64,000 nt of DNA from Gammaproteobacteria bacterium (GCA_018830325.1 JAHJSQ010000060.1:1-64000); one strand, 5' to 3'; counted from the first letter of the stretch, positions 47,169 through 56,445 are shown. Numbers and translations are program-made. Notes: generated by a model from the sequence alone, not told the origin.

Positions 47169-47603
47169 CAGTCCGTATGATCCTAAAAATCAATTAAAGC
47201 GCTTGGAATCTGTTCGTGCCGGGTCCTGTCGAAGGGTGAAGGGTAGTTTGAGGCTTCACCAGGCCGGTGAAAGTGTTGTAGACTCTTCATACTTCGACTT
47301 AGCTCAGCACGAAGGGTCTACAACACATGCCAACTGCTCTTTTCAGGTTTATACTTTTTGCGCTTCAAATTTCGGCAGTGAATTAAATATTGTCGCTGAT
47401 ACATCAAGGAATAGCTCAATATCCATTCAAAAAATAGAATTCAAAACCGTGCTGATTTATTTTGAAATGGGCGAAATGCGCAATCGGGGGGGGGTAAAGG
47501 TCGAAATCTTTAATTGACCTCAATCGATTTTAAAGGGCATGGCACAGATAGGGCACATACAGGGCACAGAGCAAAAATGGCCGTTTTGGGGTAGATGTCA
47601 AAA
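47169..47603. repeat. Direct repeat R2 and flanks (right of umuDC block)
   Basis: Positions 47228-47347 are the second copy of the roughly 120-bp repeat at 44381-44500, with the same TTGTAGAC/GTCTACAA hairpin. Positions 47536-47570 hold short GGGCACA repeats. The 104-codon frame over this stretch is treated as spurious. Confidence 0.75.
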
Positions 47604-47680
47604 TGGCGCGCCCGAGAGGATTCGAACCTCTGGCCTCGGCCTCCGGAGGGCCGCGCTCTATCCAGCTGAGCTACGGGCGC
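47604..47680 (-). tRNA. tRNA-Arg(CCG)
   Basis: On the minus strand the full cloverleaf is present. The acceptor is GCGCCCG/CGGGCGC, the D stem GCTC/GAGC, and the anticodon stem CGGCC/GGCCG with loop CTCCGGA (anticodon CCG). The T arm is AGAGG-TTCGAAT-CCTCT and the CCA is encoded. It is 77 nt long. Confidence 0.97.
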
Positions 47681-47766
47681 AAAGTGAATTGCGATAAAAT
47701 TTTACAGTCTTTGGGGTCATTCTAAAATGACCGTGACCCTCAAGCCCAAAAACCGGATGACCGTTA

Positions 47767-47807
47767 CCTCCGGAGGGCCGCGCTCTATCCAGCTGAGCTA
47801 CGGGCGC
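47767..47807 (-). repeat. Duplicated 5' half of tRNA-Arg(CCG)
   Basis: An exact 41-bp copy of 47640-47680 covers the acceptor 5' strand, the D arm and the anticodon arm up to two bases past the loop. There is no 3' half, so it cannot be a tRNA. It lies 86 bp upstream of the intact tRNA. It could be an attachment-site scar or a partial tandem duplication. Confidence 0.9.
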
Positions 47808-48373
47808 TTGATAAAACCTGCCGATTAATCGGAAAGACGTGCAATATCGAAAAATCGTATAGTAAACTGACAGACGCTGATTATAAATGAAGTTAAATCA
47901 TTTTACCTCTTTATTAGAAAATTATTCGTCATCATGGTGCCTTTCGGCAAAAACCTCACCACGATGAAAAGCGTGATACTGCGAATCAAGTCTTACACGG
48001 CAATAGGCTCGGCATGATAATTTCAAGAAAAAGTTCGCAATCATAAGCAAACCCGCTCAGCGGTAATAATTCAGCCCCCTCCATCTAAAGCAAGTTGGAA
48101 CTTTGCCTACCTTTGAAAAGGGAGATTGAGAGGGATTTATTTAAATAATCTTCCCAGCTACTCGGCAACTGCTGAATTACAGGGATGTAATGAATGCTGA
48201 AAATTCATTACGCCATGAATGGTGTGTATTAGGGCAATGCGGGAGCAATTGCCGAGGAGCATTTTTCTGTGCCCTGTGTCAGACTAGTTGTCGCCTAAAG
48301 CGCCTACTGTTGGAGCCCTACCCTCCGCATCCATGCAGTCGTCTTTTTCAAAGAGGGGGACTGATTTTTACGC
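47808..48373. repeat. Repeat-bearing gap before the ATPase gene
   Basis: No gene is supported. Positions of about 48066-48370 form a degenerate member of the AAGTATTCAG family. The block 48232-48262 (around GGAGCAATTGCCGAGG) recurs at 63013-63043. Confidence 0.5.
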
Positions 48374-49297
48374 TCAGTGAGTAATGAGCGTTCTCGATTT
48401 AGTATTCACAGAACTGGAACCGTTAGACCTAAACCCCAACATTTCAGTAATATCGAGTTTCGAATGCGATGTTTGATTAGAGGTAGATTTCCGAATACCG
48501 CCGGTTCGCCTTTCATTTACGACTTCCATAACGGTTTCGTATTCGACGCCGGAATCGTTGGCGAAGGCAAATACCATGGCCAAATCGCAGATATTGTTGA
48601 TGACTCTAGGGACGCCCCCGCTGTGTTCAAACACGGCTAAAACGGCTTTGCGGCTGAAAATATCAGACCTTCCACCCGCCACGCTCAACCGATGGCCAAT
48701 ATAGTCTTTGGTTTCTTGATAGCTTAAAGGCTTGATATGCGATTCTATGGAGATTCGCTGCGCGAATTGAATCAATTTCGGATCGTTGATCTTTTCCAAT
48801 AGCTCGGACTGCCCTGCCAAAATAATTTGAAGCATGCATTTTCCGTCGTCATTGATATTAGAAAGCAGTCTAAGCGATTCCAATGCCGGGATATCCATAT
48901 TTTGTGCTTCGTCGATAACCAATAAGACTCGTCGATTGCTGAGCTGCCGCTTATCCATAAAGCGTTTAAAAACCCGGTAGCGTTCGGCTTCATCATTTGC
49001 AGTGTTATCAACGTTAAAAGCTCGTAACACCCAAGATAACAACTCCCCGAATGATGGATGCGTATTCGTAATCAACCCTAGATCCACATCGCATTTAATG
49101 TCGTTGAGCAGCTTTTGAAGCAACGTGGTTTTTCCGCAGCCGATATCGCCGGTCAACAACGTAAATCCGGCTTGTTGAAAAACGCCATACCTCAATGTAT
49201 TTAGCGCTTTTTTGTGATGCTGGCTCAGATATAAATATTCCGGTTCCGGAATTAGCGAAAAAGGAGATTTTTTTAAACCGAAAAACTTTTGATACAT
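48374..49297 (-). CDS. ExeA/GspA-type AAA ATPase, similar to PEP-CTERM-associated ATPase
   Basis: Predicted AAA+ ATPase. The product of about 307 residues has the family opening MYQKFFGLKKSPFSLIPEP. Walker A is GDIGCGKTTLLQKL, Walker B VLLVIDEAQNMD, and the sensor-2-like region is GGVPRVINNICDLAM. This matches the ExeA/MshM group, which includes ATPases encoded in exosortase (PEP-CTERM) exopolysaccharide loci. The ATG at 49297 has GGGAAA seven bases upstream; a TTG at 49312 is the alternative. No exosortase or polysaccharide genes are adjacent. Confidence 0.82.
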   Translation of the reverse strand: MYQKFFGLKKSPFSLIPEPEYLYLSQHHKKALNTLRYGVFQQAGFTLLTGDIGCGKTTLLQKLLNDIKCDVDLGLITNTHPSFGELLSWVLRAFNVDNTANDEAERYRVFKRFMDKRQLSNRRVLLVIDEAQNMDIPALESLRLLSNINDDGKCMLQIILAGQSELLEKINDPKLIQFAQRISIESHIKPLSYQETKDYIGHRLSVAGGRSDIFSRKAVLAVFEHSGGVPRVINNICDLAMVFAFANDSGVEYETVMEVVNERRTGGIRKSTSNQTSHSKLDITEMLGFRSNGSSSVNTKSRTLITH

Positions 49298-49540
49298 ATA
49301 GTAATTTCCCAATTGTTGGTTTTAATCCTTACCAATCGAATCCCTGTACTAACGATCTAAAGTTGCTAAAGCTAGCTGCTGCAACCCAAGTATTTTCAAA
49401 TTAGAGTACGAGAAAACGCTTACTTCACGCAGTGAAGAAAACCACAAGTTTTTGGTAAACAATTACCTTGACAAATGAGAACTTAATTACTAAGGTTTCG
49501 GAGTTCATTTTAACGTCATAAATAACCCCATGCCACTGAT

Positions 49541-50348
49541 CTATAAGGCCTCAAGCCTTAGTGTTCTAGGGTCAAGTTGCAAGACTTGCGTAAACCAGCA
49601 GTGTATGTGTGCATCTATCGTTTCTAGCACGAGTGCGGTGACCGCATCACCCAATACCGCTGTTAATTCATCCAGCGCATAGCTGAATGGCGCGAAATAC
49701 CTGCCACAGTTTGGCGGCATAATGGATGTCGGTGCTGTTCGCTCGCAACTGCTGCCTTATACCGGCAACGCTGGCAGCACCGTGCATCTGTTTGGCAATC
49801 ACCAACAGGCAAAAGCGTATGGCCGTTAAGTGAATCGAAGCCACGTAAGCCGCATAGTGATTGCTTTGCTCTTTCAAAAAGCCTAGCTGCTGCTTCGCTT
49901 CCTTGAAATACACTTCGATCGCCCAGCGCATCGCATAAAGTTCGAGTATCTGTGTCGCCGTTAAGGCGGTATCGGTGCAGAGGAACACCGCCCAATCCTT
50001 TTTACCGGCTTGCGTTTTATCGGTGCGGGCGGTGCCGCGTACAAGCAACAGTCGAACCGGTGCCCACTGTTCGGGCTGCTTGTCCTGTTCGGCCAGGTTG
50101 ATTTCAACATCCACGACTTTAGCCTGGTACGGCTGTCCGGCAATGGCTTGCCAGTGTTTCCGAACGACGTGTTGATACAGCGCCTGGACATCCAAGTCAC
50201 GGTTGATCACCGTCTCCCCGCGATACTCGCGGAGCCGGTACTTCAGCTTGCTCTTCTTCATGCGTAGCACGGCTACTAACGACGCCTCTTGGCTCAGGCG
50301 AATCATCGCTTTGCTGCCAAACCAGGCATCGGCCAGTAAATAATCCAC
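49541..50348 (-). pseudogene. IS4-like transposase remnant, 5'-truncated and frameshifted
   Basis: The C-terminal part of a DDE transposase begins near the second catalytic Asp (LLADAWFGSKAM) and carries the IS4 YREK signature in YAMRWAIEVYFKEAKQQLG. The frame stops at 49668, but the neighbouring frame continues after about 49690 with LDELTAVLGDAV and so on to a stop at 49541. A frameshift is therefore present. The N-terminal third is missing. No inverted ends are seen. Confidence 0.82.
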
Positions 50349-50363
50349 TACTCCCGTCGCTCA

Positions 50364-51019
50364 TTGCCTAGCAAACGTTTCGGACCGTTCGTTTTGGATA
50401 AAGCCAATGCTCGTTTACTTCAGGAAGGGCGCGCCGTCCTGTTGACACCGGCAGAGACAGAAACAGTTCGGTTTACGAAGCATTGGCGCTATACGCTCCT
50501 TCCTGGCTACCCTATTTTCCATCGCTATCATCGTCGAAAAATCTGCAAAATCGACAACAAGGAGTATCTATCGATGCTGAAAGCTTGATCAGAGAATTAG
50601 CTGATGCTTTGGATGCCATCAGCCTCCAACAACCCCTGATTATTTGTCTGGAAGATTTACACTGGTGCGACTCTTCGACCGTCGAATTTATCTCATTCTG
50701 GGCCCGACGACCGATCCCGCCAAGATTCTTTTGCTGGGTACGCTAAGACAGTCCGATACCATCGTCAACAATCTTCCGCTAAGAGATTGTAAACACGATC
50801 TTCAGTTACGTGGCATCTACTCAACTGCCATTAGAGTTTTTATCATTAGCCGATACGACGGAGTATTTATCGGTTCACTTTCAACCTAACGACTTTCCCG
50901 TTTGCTGCGGTGCTCCATCGGCAATCCTTATCATTAAGTTCGGAGCAAAGAGCCAAAAGCTATTCGTTGCGATCTGCGGTCGGTTTAAGTCGAGTACCTC
51001 TCTTACGCCGCTGCTATGA
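50364..51019 (+). pseudogene. Decayed winged-helix/AAA ATPase regulator
   Basis: Pieces in different frames read like a signal-transduction regulator with an N-terminal transcriptional domain. They are RFGPFVLDKANARLLQEGRA (50374-50450), then the ATPase part with LIRELADALDAIS and LIICLEDLHWCDSSTVEFIS (Walker B), and a further shifted piece with PLEFLSLADTTEYLSVHF. The P-loop is missing, so an internal deletion and at least two frameshifts are inferred. It directly abuts the transposase remnant. Confidence 0.65.
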
Positions 51020-51174
51020 GTAGGCGAATTTGTTGTTATCGAATCACTTGGCCTCGTTCGATGAAGGATTTACCACCACGGCTTGGCGAGAAGGCGAGCG
51101 GATTTTGCATGAACTGAAACACTGTATACCCGGCTCCCTATCATTATCCTGACCTTAAATTCGGCACCCGCCGA
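51020..51174. other. Degenerate coding-like tail after the decayed regulator
   Basis: One frame from about 51035 to 51152 reads without a stop (HLASFDEGFTTTAWREGER) but has no start and no recognised family. It may be a further gene remnant. Confidence 0.3.
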
Positions 51175-53178
51175 TCATGTCAAAATATTTTTCAGATGAG
51201 CCAAATTTGCCTTCCCCCGCTCTTTGATGACGGCCGGATCCAGCTTTTTTTTATTACTCCATTCCAGATCATCGGCCGGCAACTCGCTTAAAAATCGGCT
51301 CGGTTCGCATTCGGAAATTTCCCCGTAGCGCTTTCGGTGCGTGCAATAGCTAAAAGTTAACGAACGCTGCGCACGCGTGATGCCGACGTAGGCGAGGCGG
51401 CGTTCTTCCTCGATATTATCGGTTTCGATGCTGTTTTGATGCGGCAGCAAATTTTCTTCCATACCGATCAAAAACACATGAGGAAACTCGAGACCCTTGG
51501 CCGCGTGCAGCGTCATTAGGCTGACCTGGTCGCCGGCCTCTTCTTCCTGATTGCGCTCGAGTATATCCATCAACATGATTTTCGAGACGATTTCAGACAA
51601 TGATTTCTCGCTGCCCTGGTCTTTGTCGGCGATGCGCTTCAACCAGTCGATCAGTTCGTAAACATTTTGCATCTTACGTTCGGCCGATTGTGGCGTTTTC
51701 GCGTTTTCGCGCAGCCAGGCTTCGTAGCCGATTTGGCTTATCATCTGCTCGATCACTGCGAAAGTATCGCCTCGCTCCATGCGATCGGCGGTATCGTTCA
51801 CCCAGTCGGTAAATTTTTGTAAACGCTGTCGCGCCTTGTCGGACAGCCGCTGCATCAGGCCCATTTCGGTGCTGGCCTTAAACAAGCTGACGTGACGCTC
51901 GTTCGCATAGGCGCCGAGATTTTCCAGCGTGGTCGGACCGATTTCACGGCGCGGCGTGTTGATAATGCGCAAAAACGCGGCATCATCGTCCGGATTCACG
52001 AACAAGCGCAGATAACTAAGTATGTCTTTGATTTCGGTATATGCGAAAAACGACGTGCTGCCGCTGATAAAATACGGCACGTTGTTTTCGCGTAGCGCCC
52101 GCTCGAACAGTCGCGATTGATGATTGCCTCGGTATAGAATCGCGTAGTCCTTGTAGCTACTGCCTGTTTTAAACTTGTGATGAATGATTTCCGAAACAAT
52201 CTGTTTCGCTTCGATGGTTTCGTCCTTATGACTCAACACGCGCAGCGGGTCGCCGAAGCCTAAATCGCTCCACAAGCGTTTTTCAAACGAGTGCGGATTG
52301 TTTGCAATCAATTGGTTCGCAACTTTCAAAATCCGCCCGGCCGAGCGGTAATTTTGCTCAAGCTTAATAACCTTCAAGCGCGAGAAGTCTTTTTGCAATT
52401 GCGCCAAATTTTCCGGTTGTGCGCCGCGCCAGGCATAAATCGACTGATCGTCGTCGCCGACCACGGTGAAACGCCCGAGGTTACCGGCCAACAGCTTGAC
52501 CAGTTGATATTGCGTGATGTTGGTGTCCTGATATTCGTCGACCAGCAGATAACGAATCTTGTTCTGCCATTTTTCGAGAACTTCCGGGTGCTGTTGAAAC
52601 AATAATACCGGCATCAAAATCAAATCGTCGAAATCGACTGCATTGTAGGCTTTCAAGCTGCGCGTGTAATCGGTATATAAGTGCGCGGCCGGCGCTTGTT
52701 CTTGCGAGGCATGAGACAAGGCCTGTTCCGGCGTCACGAAGGCGTTTTTCCATTGGCCGATTTGCCAAGCGTAATGATCGGCCTTATCGATATCGCATTC
52801 CTTCCCGTTGTGCATGACCAGGTTTTTCAGAAGGGTTTGCTTGTCCTGTTCATCAAACAGTGTCAACGCGGCTTTATAACCGAGCGTCTTGTGTTCCTTG
52901 CGGAGAATATTCAAACCGAGCGAATGAAAAGTCGAGACGGTCAAACCGCGAATGTCTTTGTCGTTCAGCAGTTTCGAAACGCGCGATTTCATCTCTCGCG
53001 CAGCCTTGTTCGTGAATGTCACGGCCGCGATATGCCGGGCCGGCGTGCCTTGCTTGACCAGATAAGCGATTTTCTCGGTGATCACGCGCGTCTTGCCGCT
53101 GCCGGCACCTGCCAGCACAAGCAAAGGCACATCGACGGTGCGCACCGCCGCAAGTTGTTGGGTATTAAGTTCGGCCAT
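51175..53178 (-). CDS. rep: ATP-dependent DNA helicase Rep
   Basis: 3'-5' superfamily 1 helicase that clears proteins ahead of the replication fork. The 667-residue product has Walker A LAGAGSGKTRVI, HIAAVTFTNKAAREMKSRV, LVDEYQDTNITQYQL and VVGDDDQSIYAWRGAQ. LEQNYRSAGRILKVAN, MTLHAAKGLEFPHVFLIGME and RRLAYVGITRAQRSLTF follow. Length and sequence match Rep rather than UvrD. It is a stand-alone gene with a 1-kb non-coding region upstream. Confidence 0.96.
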   Translation of the reverse strand: MAELNTQQLAAVRTVDVPLLVLAGAGSGKTRVITEKIAYLVKQGTPARHIAAVTFTNKAAREMKSRVSKLLNDKDIRGLTVSTFHSLGLNILRKEHKTLGYKAALTLFDEQDKQTLLKNLVMHNGKECDIDKADHYAWQIGQWKNAFVTPEQALSHASQEQAPAAHLYTDYTRSLKAYNAVDFDDLILMPVLLFQQHPEVLEKWQNKIRYLLVDEYQDTNITQYQLVKLLAGNLGRFTVVGDDDQSIYAWRGAQPENLAQLQKDFSRLKVIKLEQNYRSAGRILKVANQLIANNPHSFEKRLWSDLGFGDPLRVLSHKDETIEAKQIVSEIIHHKFKTGSSYKDYAILYRGNHQSRLFERALRENNVPYFISGSTSFFAYTEIKDILSYLRLFVNPDDDAAFLRIINTPRREIGPTTLENLGAYANERHVSLFKASTEMGLMQRLSDKARQRLQKFTDWVNDTADRMERGDTFAVIEQMISQIGYEAWLRENAKTPQSAERKMQNVYELIDWLKRIADKDQGSEKSLSEIVSKIMLMDILERNQEEEAGDQVSLMTLHAAKGLEFPHVFLIGMEENLLPHQNSIETDNIEEERRLAYVGITRAQRSLTFSYCTHRKRYGEISECEPSRFLSELPADDLEWSNKKKLDPAVIKERGKANLAHLKNILT

Positions 53179-53258
53179 GTTGTTTAACGAAACGTGATGA
53201 AAAGCTTTCGAGGATTAATGATTGGAATATGAGTAGACTGGTTACTTCGGTTATCCGT

Positions 53259-53405
53259 TCATCGTTATACACATCATTATGTAAGTCACGTCATTCCGGC
53301 AGGGGGTTGCCGGAGTCCAGGCTACATGGATGGATTTAGCTTGCCGTCCTTGGTATTGGATAATCGCGTCCCGGCGGTTATGATGGCTCTTGTGTATAAC
53401 GATGA
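53259..53405. mobile_element. 147-bp element with perfect 15-bp inverted ends
   Basis: TCATCGTTATACACA (53259-53273) and TGTGTATAACGATGA (53391-53405) are perfect inverted repeats around a non-coding core. The core also contains the local palindrome CCGGCAGG...TTGCCGG. The structure is MITE-like. No target duplication is obvious. Confidence 0.6.
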
Positions 53406-53755
53406 GCTATCATCCGTGGGAAACCATATGCGTATATTTTAAACACGGTATGTATTCCCTCGCAGGAGAGACTGTGAAAGTATCGAGCTGGCTTCCGCGT
53501 ATTGCCTATAAATACCACCCATCATTTTTGTAGCTTGAGGAGAATTTCAGAAACTTTCATCCGGCAAATTGTTCCCTGGCTTCATTACTCGAAATTATAG
53601 CATTCTTGCCAAACCGTTTGTGAAACAAGGCGGTAACATAAAAAGAGGTTAAATTAATAATTCAATCCTTTTTACTCGGAATCTGACATCGACTAGAAAA
53701 CGCATGTTCAAAGGGAATCGCAAATATTTGTAAACCGCGACTCAAAAGAAGAGCC

Positions 53756-53794
53756 TGTAAGCCATAACTGACAAAAGTGTCAGAAATTCTTACA
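53756..53794. promoter_or_regulatory. TGTCAG/TTACA palindromic site a
   Basis: The pattern is TGTAA, seven bases, CTGACA, AAAG, TGTCAG, six bases, TTACA: two inverted copies of TGTCAG-N6/7-TTACA. It matches sites at 53963-53997, 56041-56057 and 56330-56356 and looks like a regulator binding site. Confidence 0.6.
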
Positions 53795-53962
53795 ATCATT
53801 GCCAAATTCGTTTGCGGAAAAATTCACTGTGAAACTTGAAAAGCATGCCTTGACCAATTCACAATCTAATTTGAACAGATTATTTATTAGATTTAATTGT
53901 TTCAAGCACAGAACGGCGAAACGTTACGAACGAATTTATAAAATCTCCTCAACGAAAAGATT

Positions 53963-53997
53963 GTAAGCATTCGCTGACAAGAGTGTCAGCTTTTACA
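53963..53997. promoter_or_regulatory. TGTCAG/TTACA palindromic site b
   Basis: The pattern is TGTAA, seven bases, CTGACA, AGAG, TGTCAG, three bases, TTACA. It is the same architecture as site a, with a shortened right spacer. Confidence 0.6.
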
Positions 53998-54154
53998 ACA
54001 AAAAAACTTACCGTCATTCTGCGGATTTCTCACCGGACGCTTGGAAATTCTAATTAAAATACAAATTCAGACCGGTTTAAAAAACGTTCAAAAGAGAATA
54101 AAGACAGGGGGCAAAACGCTACGGACGGGCTTACAAAACGCATCCGGCAGAGCA

Positions 54155-55852
54155 TTATCGGCCGCTTAACGCTTTCAACAAATCGCTAGCGGCTTGCTTG
54201 TTTTCGAACGGAGCGGGAGCATTCGCAATTTTTTGCAGAATTTCGATCGCAACCTGTTTATTACCATTGGCTTGTTGTGCATTAGCGAGATGGAATTGGA
54301 TATCCAGGGAATTAGGTGCTAGGTCGGCAGCTTTTTGCAATTTAGCCAAGGCGTCTTTCGCTTGTCCATTTTGCAACAATACAATACCGTAAGTATCGGC
54401 AATAGCCGCAGTATCAGGCGACAACCTATAGGCTTTTTCCGCTAATTCCAAAGCCTTCGAATTATTCTGGCCGTAATAAATCATTGCCAGATTATTCAAA
54501 ATCACGACATTCTCTGGCTTTTCGTTGAGAATGGTTCGATAGTAGCTCTCAGCTTTGCCAAAGTTTTTTTGACTAAGATAAAGATTGGCGATTTGCAGGT
54601 GCGCGTCCAAATTTTTGGGATTTTTATCAATTTCACTGTTAAACACTCGAATGGCTTCGTCGATCTTGCCTTGTGCGGAGAGTAACCCACCAATTTGGTT
54701 CAACAATCTCGCATTAGGCCTGATTTCATAAGCACGTCGATTATATTCCAACGCCTTATCGAGTTGTTTTTGGGCCAGATAAATATCGGCTTTTAAGATA
54801 AAACCAACCGCCGATTCTGGATACTGTTTTTCGATACGAGCGGCTTGTTCCATCGCCTGATCTAATTTTTGCTCATTGATCAAATAAACGGTTTTTAGTG
54901 TCATGACCTGCTGATCATCTGGGCTAACAGCGGTCGCTTCTTCGACTAATCTTGACACGTCCGCAGAAGCATCCGGTCGCGCCATCAAAAGCCTCGCCAG
55001 TAATACCCGATGAAAAACGTCTTTTTGATCTTGCGTAATTATTGTCTTTAAAGTTTGGGCGGCGCTTTCGAAATCTTTATTGAGTATTTGTGCCCTCGCC
55101 AGCATCGAGAGGACAGATTTTTCGTTCGGATAACGATTGACTATCCCTTGCATTAACTCAAGTACCTTTAATGGCTCTTGCTTGAGCTCGTAGAGCTTGA
55201 TCAGATTATTGACGACCAAAAGCACCTGCTCTTTATTGCCCTGTACCTGCTTCAGCGCGGTCGATAAAATATTTTCAACTTCGACGAGATCATTCTGCCG
55301 ATAAGCAAGGTTCGCCTTCAAAATATACGGAACAGCCGCTTTCGGATGAGCTGCCAGCGCTGTATCGATATACTCTTGAGCCACTTTTAACTCATTATTA
55401 TTTTCAAGCGCCAACAAAGCTAGACCTTGCAGTGCGCTTAGATTGCGGGGATTTAAGTTAAGAGCTTCTTGAAAGCTTGTGACTGCGGCTTTTTGATCTT
55501 TTTGAAGGGTTTTTATCAGTGCTTGTAAGTTATGATACGCGGATTGATTCGGGAATTGCTGGAGCAGACCTTTGAGCTTGGTCTGCGCCTCATCGAGTTT
55601 TTTTTGTTTGATTAATTCCAAAACAAGCTGATGATTTTGCTTGAGAGTCTGCTGATCTGTTTCAGGCGCCGATTCGAAAAACGACATGACGCCTTCATCA
55701 TAAGTGGAATCGATTTTCAGCTCATCCTCTATCGGAGCCCAAAGATCGTGACTTTGCGGATCATATTTTGCCGCTTGGCTGAGACCACTCATCAGGCCAA
55801 CAACAATGGCGAAGGCCGCCTTTTTGGGCAATGCTAATACTTTGTATTTCAT
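54155..55852 (-). CDS. Exported TPR-repeat protein, PrsT-like
   Basis: Periplasmic or secreted scaffold protein. The 565-residue product has a signal peptide (about 1-28, LPKKAAFAIVVGLMSGLSQA), an acidic linker, then roughly 12 to 14 tetratricopeptide repeats. Examples are QALIKTLQKDQKAAVTSFQE, ADIYLAQKQLDKALEYNRRA and ANLYLSQKNFGKAESYYRTI. Such proteins accompany PEP-CTERM/exosortase systems (PrsT), and a PEP-CTERM gene lies divergently 640 bp away. AAGG lies 8 bases before the ATG. Assignment to PrsT is inference; a general TPR protein is the alternative. Confidence 0.8.
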   Translation of the reverse strand: MKYKVLALPKKAAFAIVVGLMSGLSQAAKYDPQSHDLWAPIEDELKIDSTYDEGVMSFFESAPETDQQTLKQNHQLVLELIKQKKLDEAQTKLKGLLQQFPNQSAYHNLQALIKTLQKDQKAAVTSFQEALNLNPRNLSALQGLALLALENNNELKVAQEYIDTALAAHPKAAVPYILKANLAYRQNDLVEVENILSTALKQVQGNKEQVLLVVNNLIKLYELKQEPLKVLELMQGIVNRYPNEKSVLSMLARAQILNKDFESAAQTLKTIITQDQKDVFHRVLLARLLMARPDASADVSRLVEEATAVSPDDQQVMTLKTVYLINEQKLDQAMEQAARIEKQYPESAVGFILKADIYLAQKQLDKALEYNRRAYEIRPNARLLNQIGGLLSAQGKIDEAIRVFNSEIDKNPKNLDAHLQIANLYLSQKNFGKAESYYRTILNEKPENVVILNNLAMIYYGQNNSKALELAEKAYRLSPDTAAIADTYGIVLLQNGQAKDALAKLQKAADLAPNSLDIQFHLANAQQANGNKQVAIEILQKIANAPAPFENKQAASDLLKALSGR

Positions 55853-56040
55853 GGTTTATACCTTAATTTATTCAGGTCTGCGAGGGGTTAACACAACACT
55901 TTGACAAAAATAACGGCGATTACAAAAAAATGTACAGCATTAAGGGGCTCTTAGCTTCGCATTGTAAAAGAAAGCCGCTCTCAACTAATCTTTCGTTTAC
56001 TATCGCGTCGCCTTGAAAAGAGGAAAAAATCCTGAATCAG

Positions 56041-56057
56041 TGTCAGTAAATTTTACA
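56041..56057 (+). promoter_or_regulatory. TGTCAG-N6-TTACA site c
   Basis: TGTCAG, TAAATT, TTACA. The left partner half is degenerate (CTGAATCAG). It lies upstream of the TPR gene start and of the PEP-CTERM promoter. Confidence 0.55.
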
Positions 56058-56329
56058 TTGTTTCGAAATACGTTTTTCACGATCTTTTGCTCAAAGCTCA
56101 AATACACCTAGTTCATTGTTATTTATATGATTTATTTATTACTATAAACATACATCTCATCCAATCAACCACGATTGCGTCAAATCAGAAATTTTTCACT
56201 ATTCTTTAGATAGAAACATTCTAGATTGTGAGTCAGTTCACATTTTCGCCAAATACACGACAATCTCTTTGAATCAACAAGATGCCGTTCAGATTAAGCC
56301 ATCCTCCAAATTTTACGCTCAAACCCATT

Positions 56330-56356
56330 TGTCAGACATTGTCAGAAAAATTTACA
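56330..56356 (+). promoter_or_regulatory. TGTCAG-N6-TTACA site d
   Basis: TGTCAG, ACAT, TGTCAG, AAAAAT, TTACA. It lies about 75-100 bp upstream of the sigma54-type promoter, the usual distance for an enhancer-binding activator. Confidence 0.6.
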
Positions 56357-56429
56357 CTCCTCCCGAAAAATAAGCGACTTGCTTAATAAAAACCGAACAA
56401 CCTAATGAAAAAATTGATTATTTTTAACC

Positions 56430-56445
56430 TGGTATAAATTTAGCT
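56430..56445 (+). promoter_or_regulatory. Putative sigma54 promoter of the PEP-CTERM gene
   Basis: TGGTATAAATTTAGCT has the invariant GG-N10-GC spacing of -24/-12 promoters. It lies 48 bp before the ATG at 56494. Confidence 0.6.

Larger units (their letters stand above)
53406..54154. other. AT-rich non-coding region with two TGTCAG palindromes
   Basis: No gene is supported between rep and the TPR gene. It contains the two palindromic motif sites listed separately. I see no promoter or gene that they obviously control. Confidence 0.5.

Noticed and set aside
47203-47517. 104-codon frame after umuC
   Set aside because: It runs through direct repeat R2 with its hairpin; composition and position indicate non-coding DNA.
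47767-47807. Second tRNA gene
   Set aside because: Only the 5' half is present; there is no T arm, no 3' acceptor strand and no CCA.
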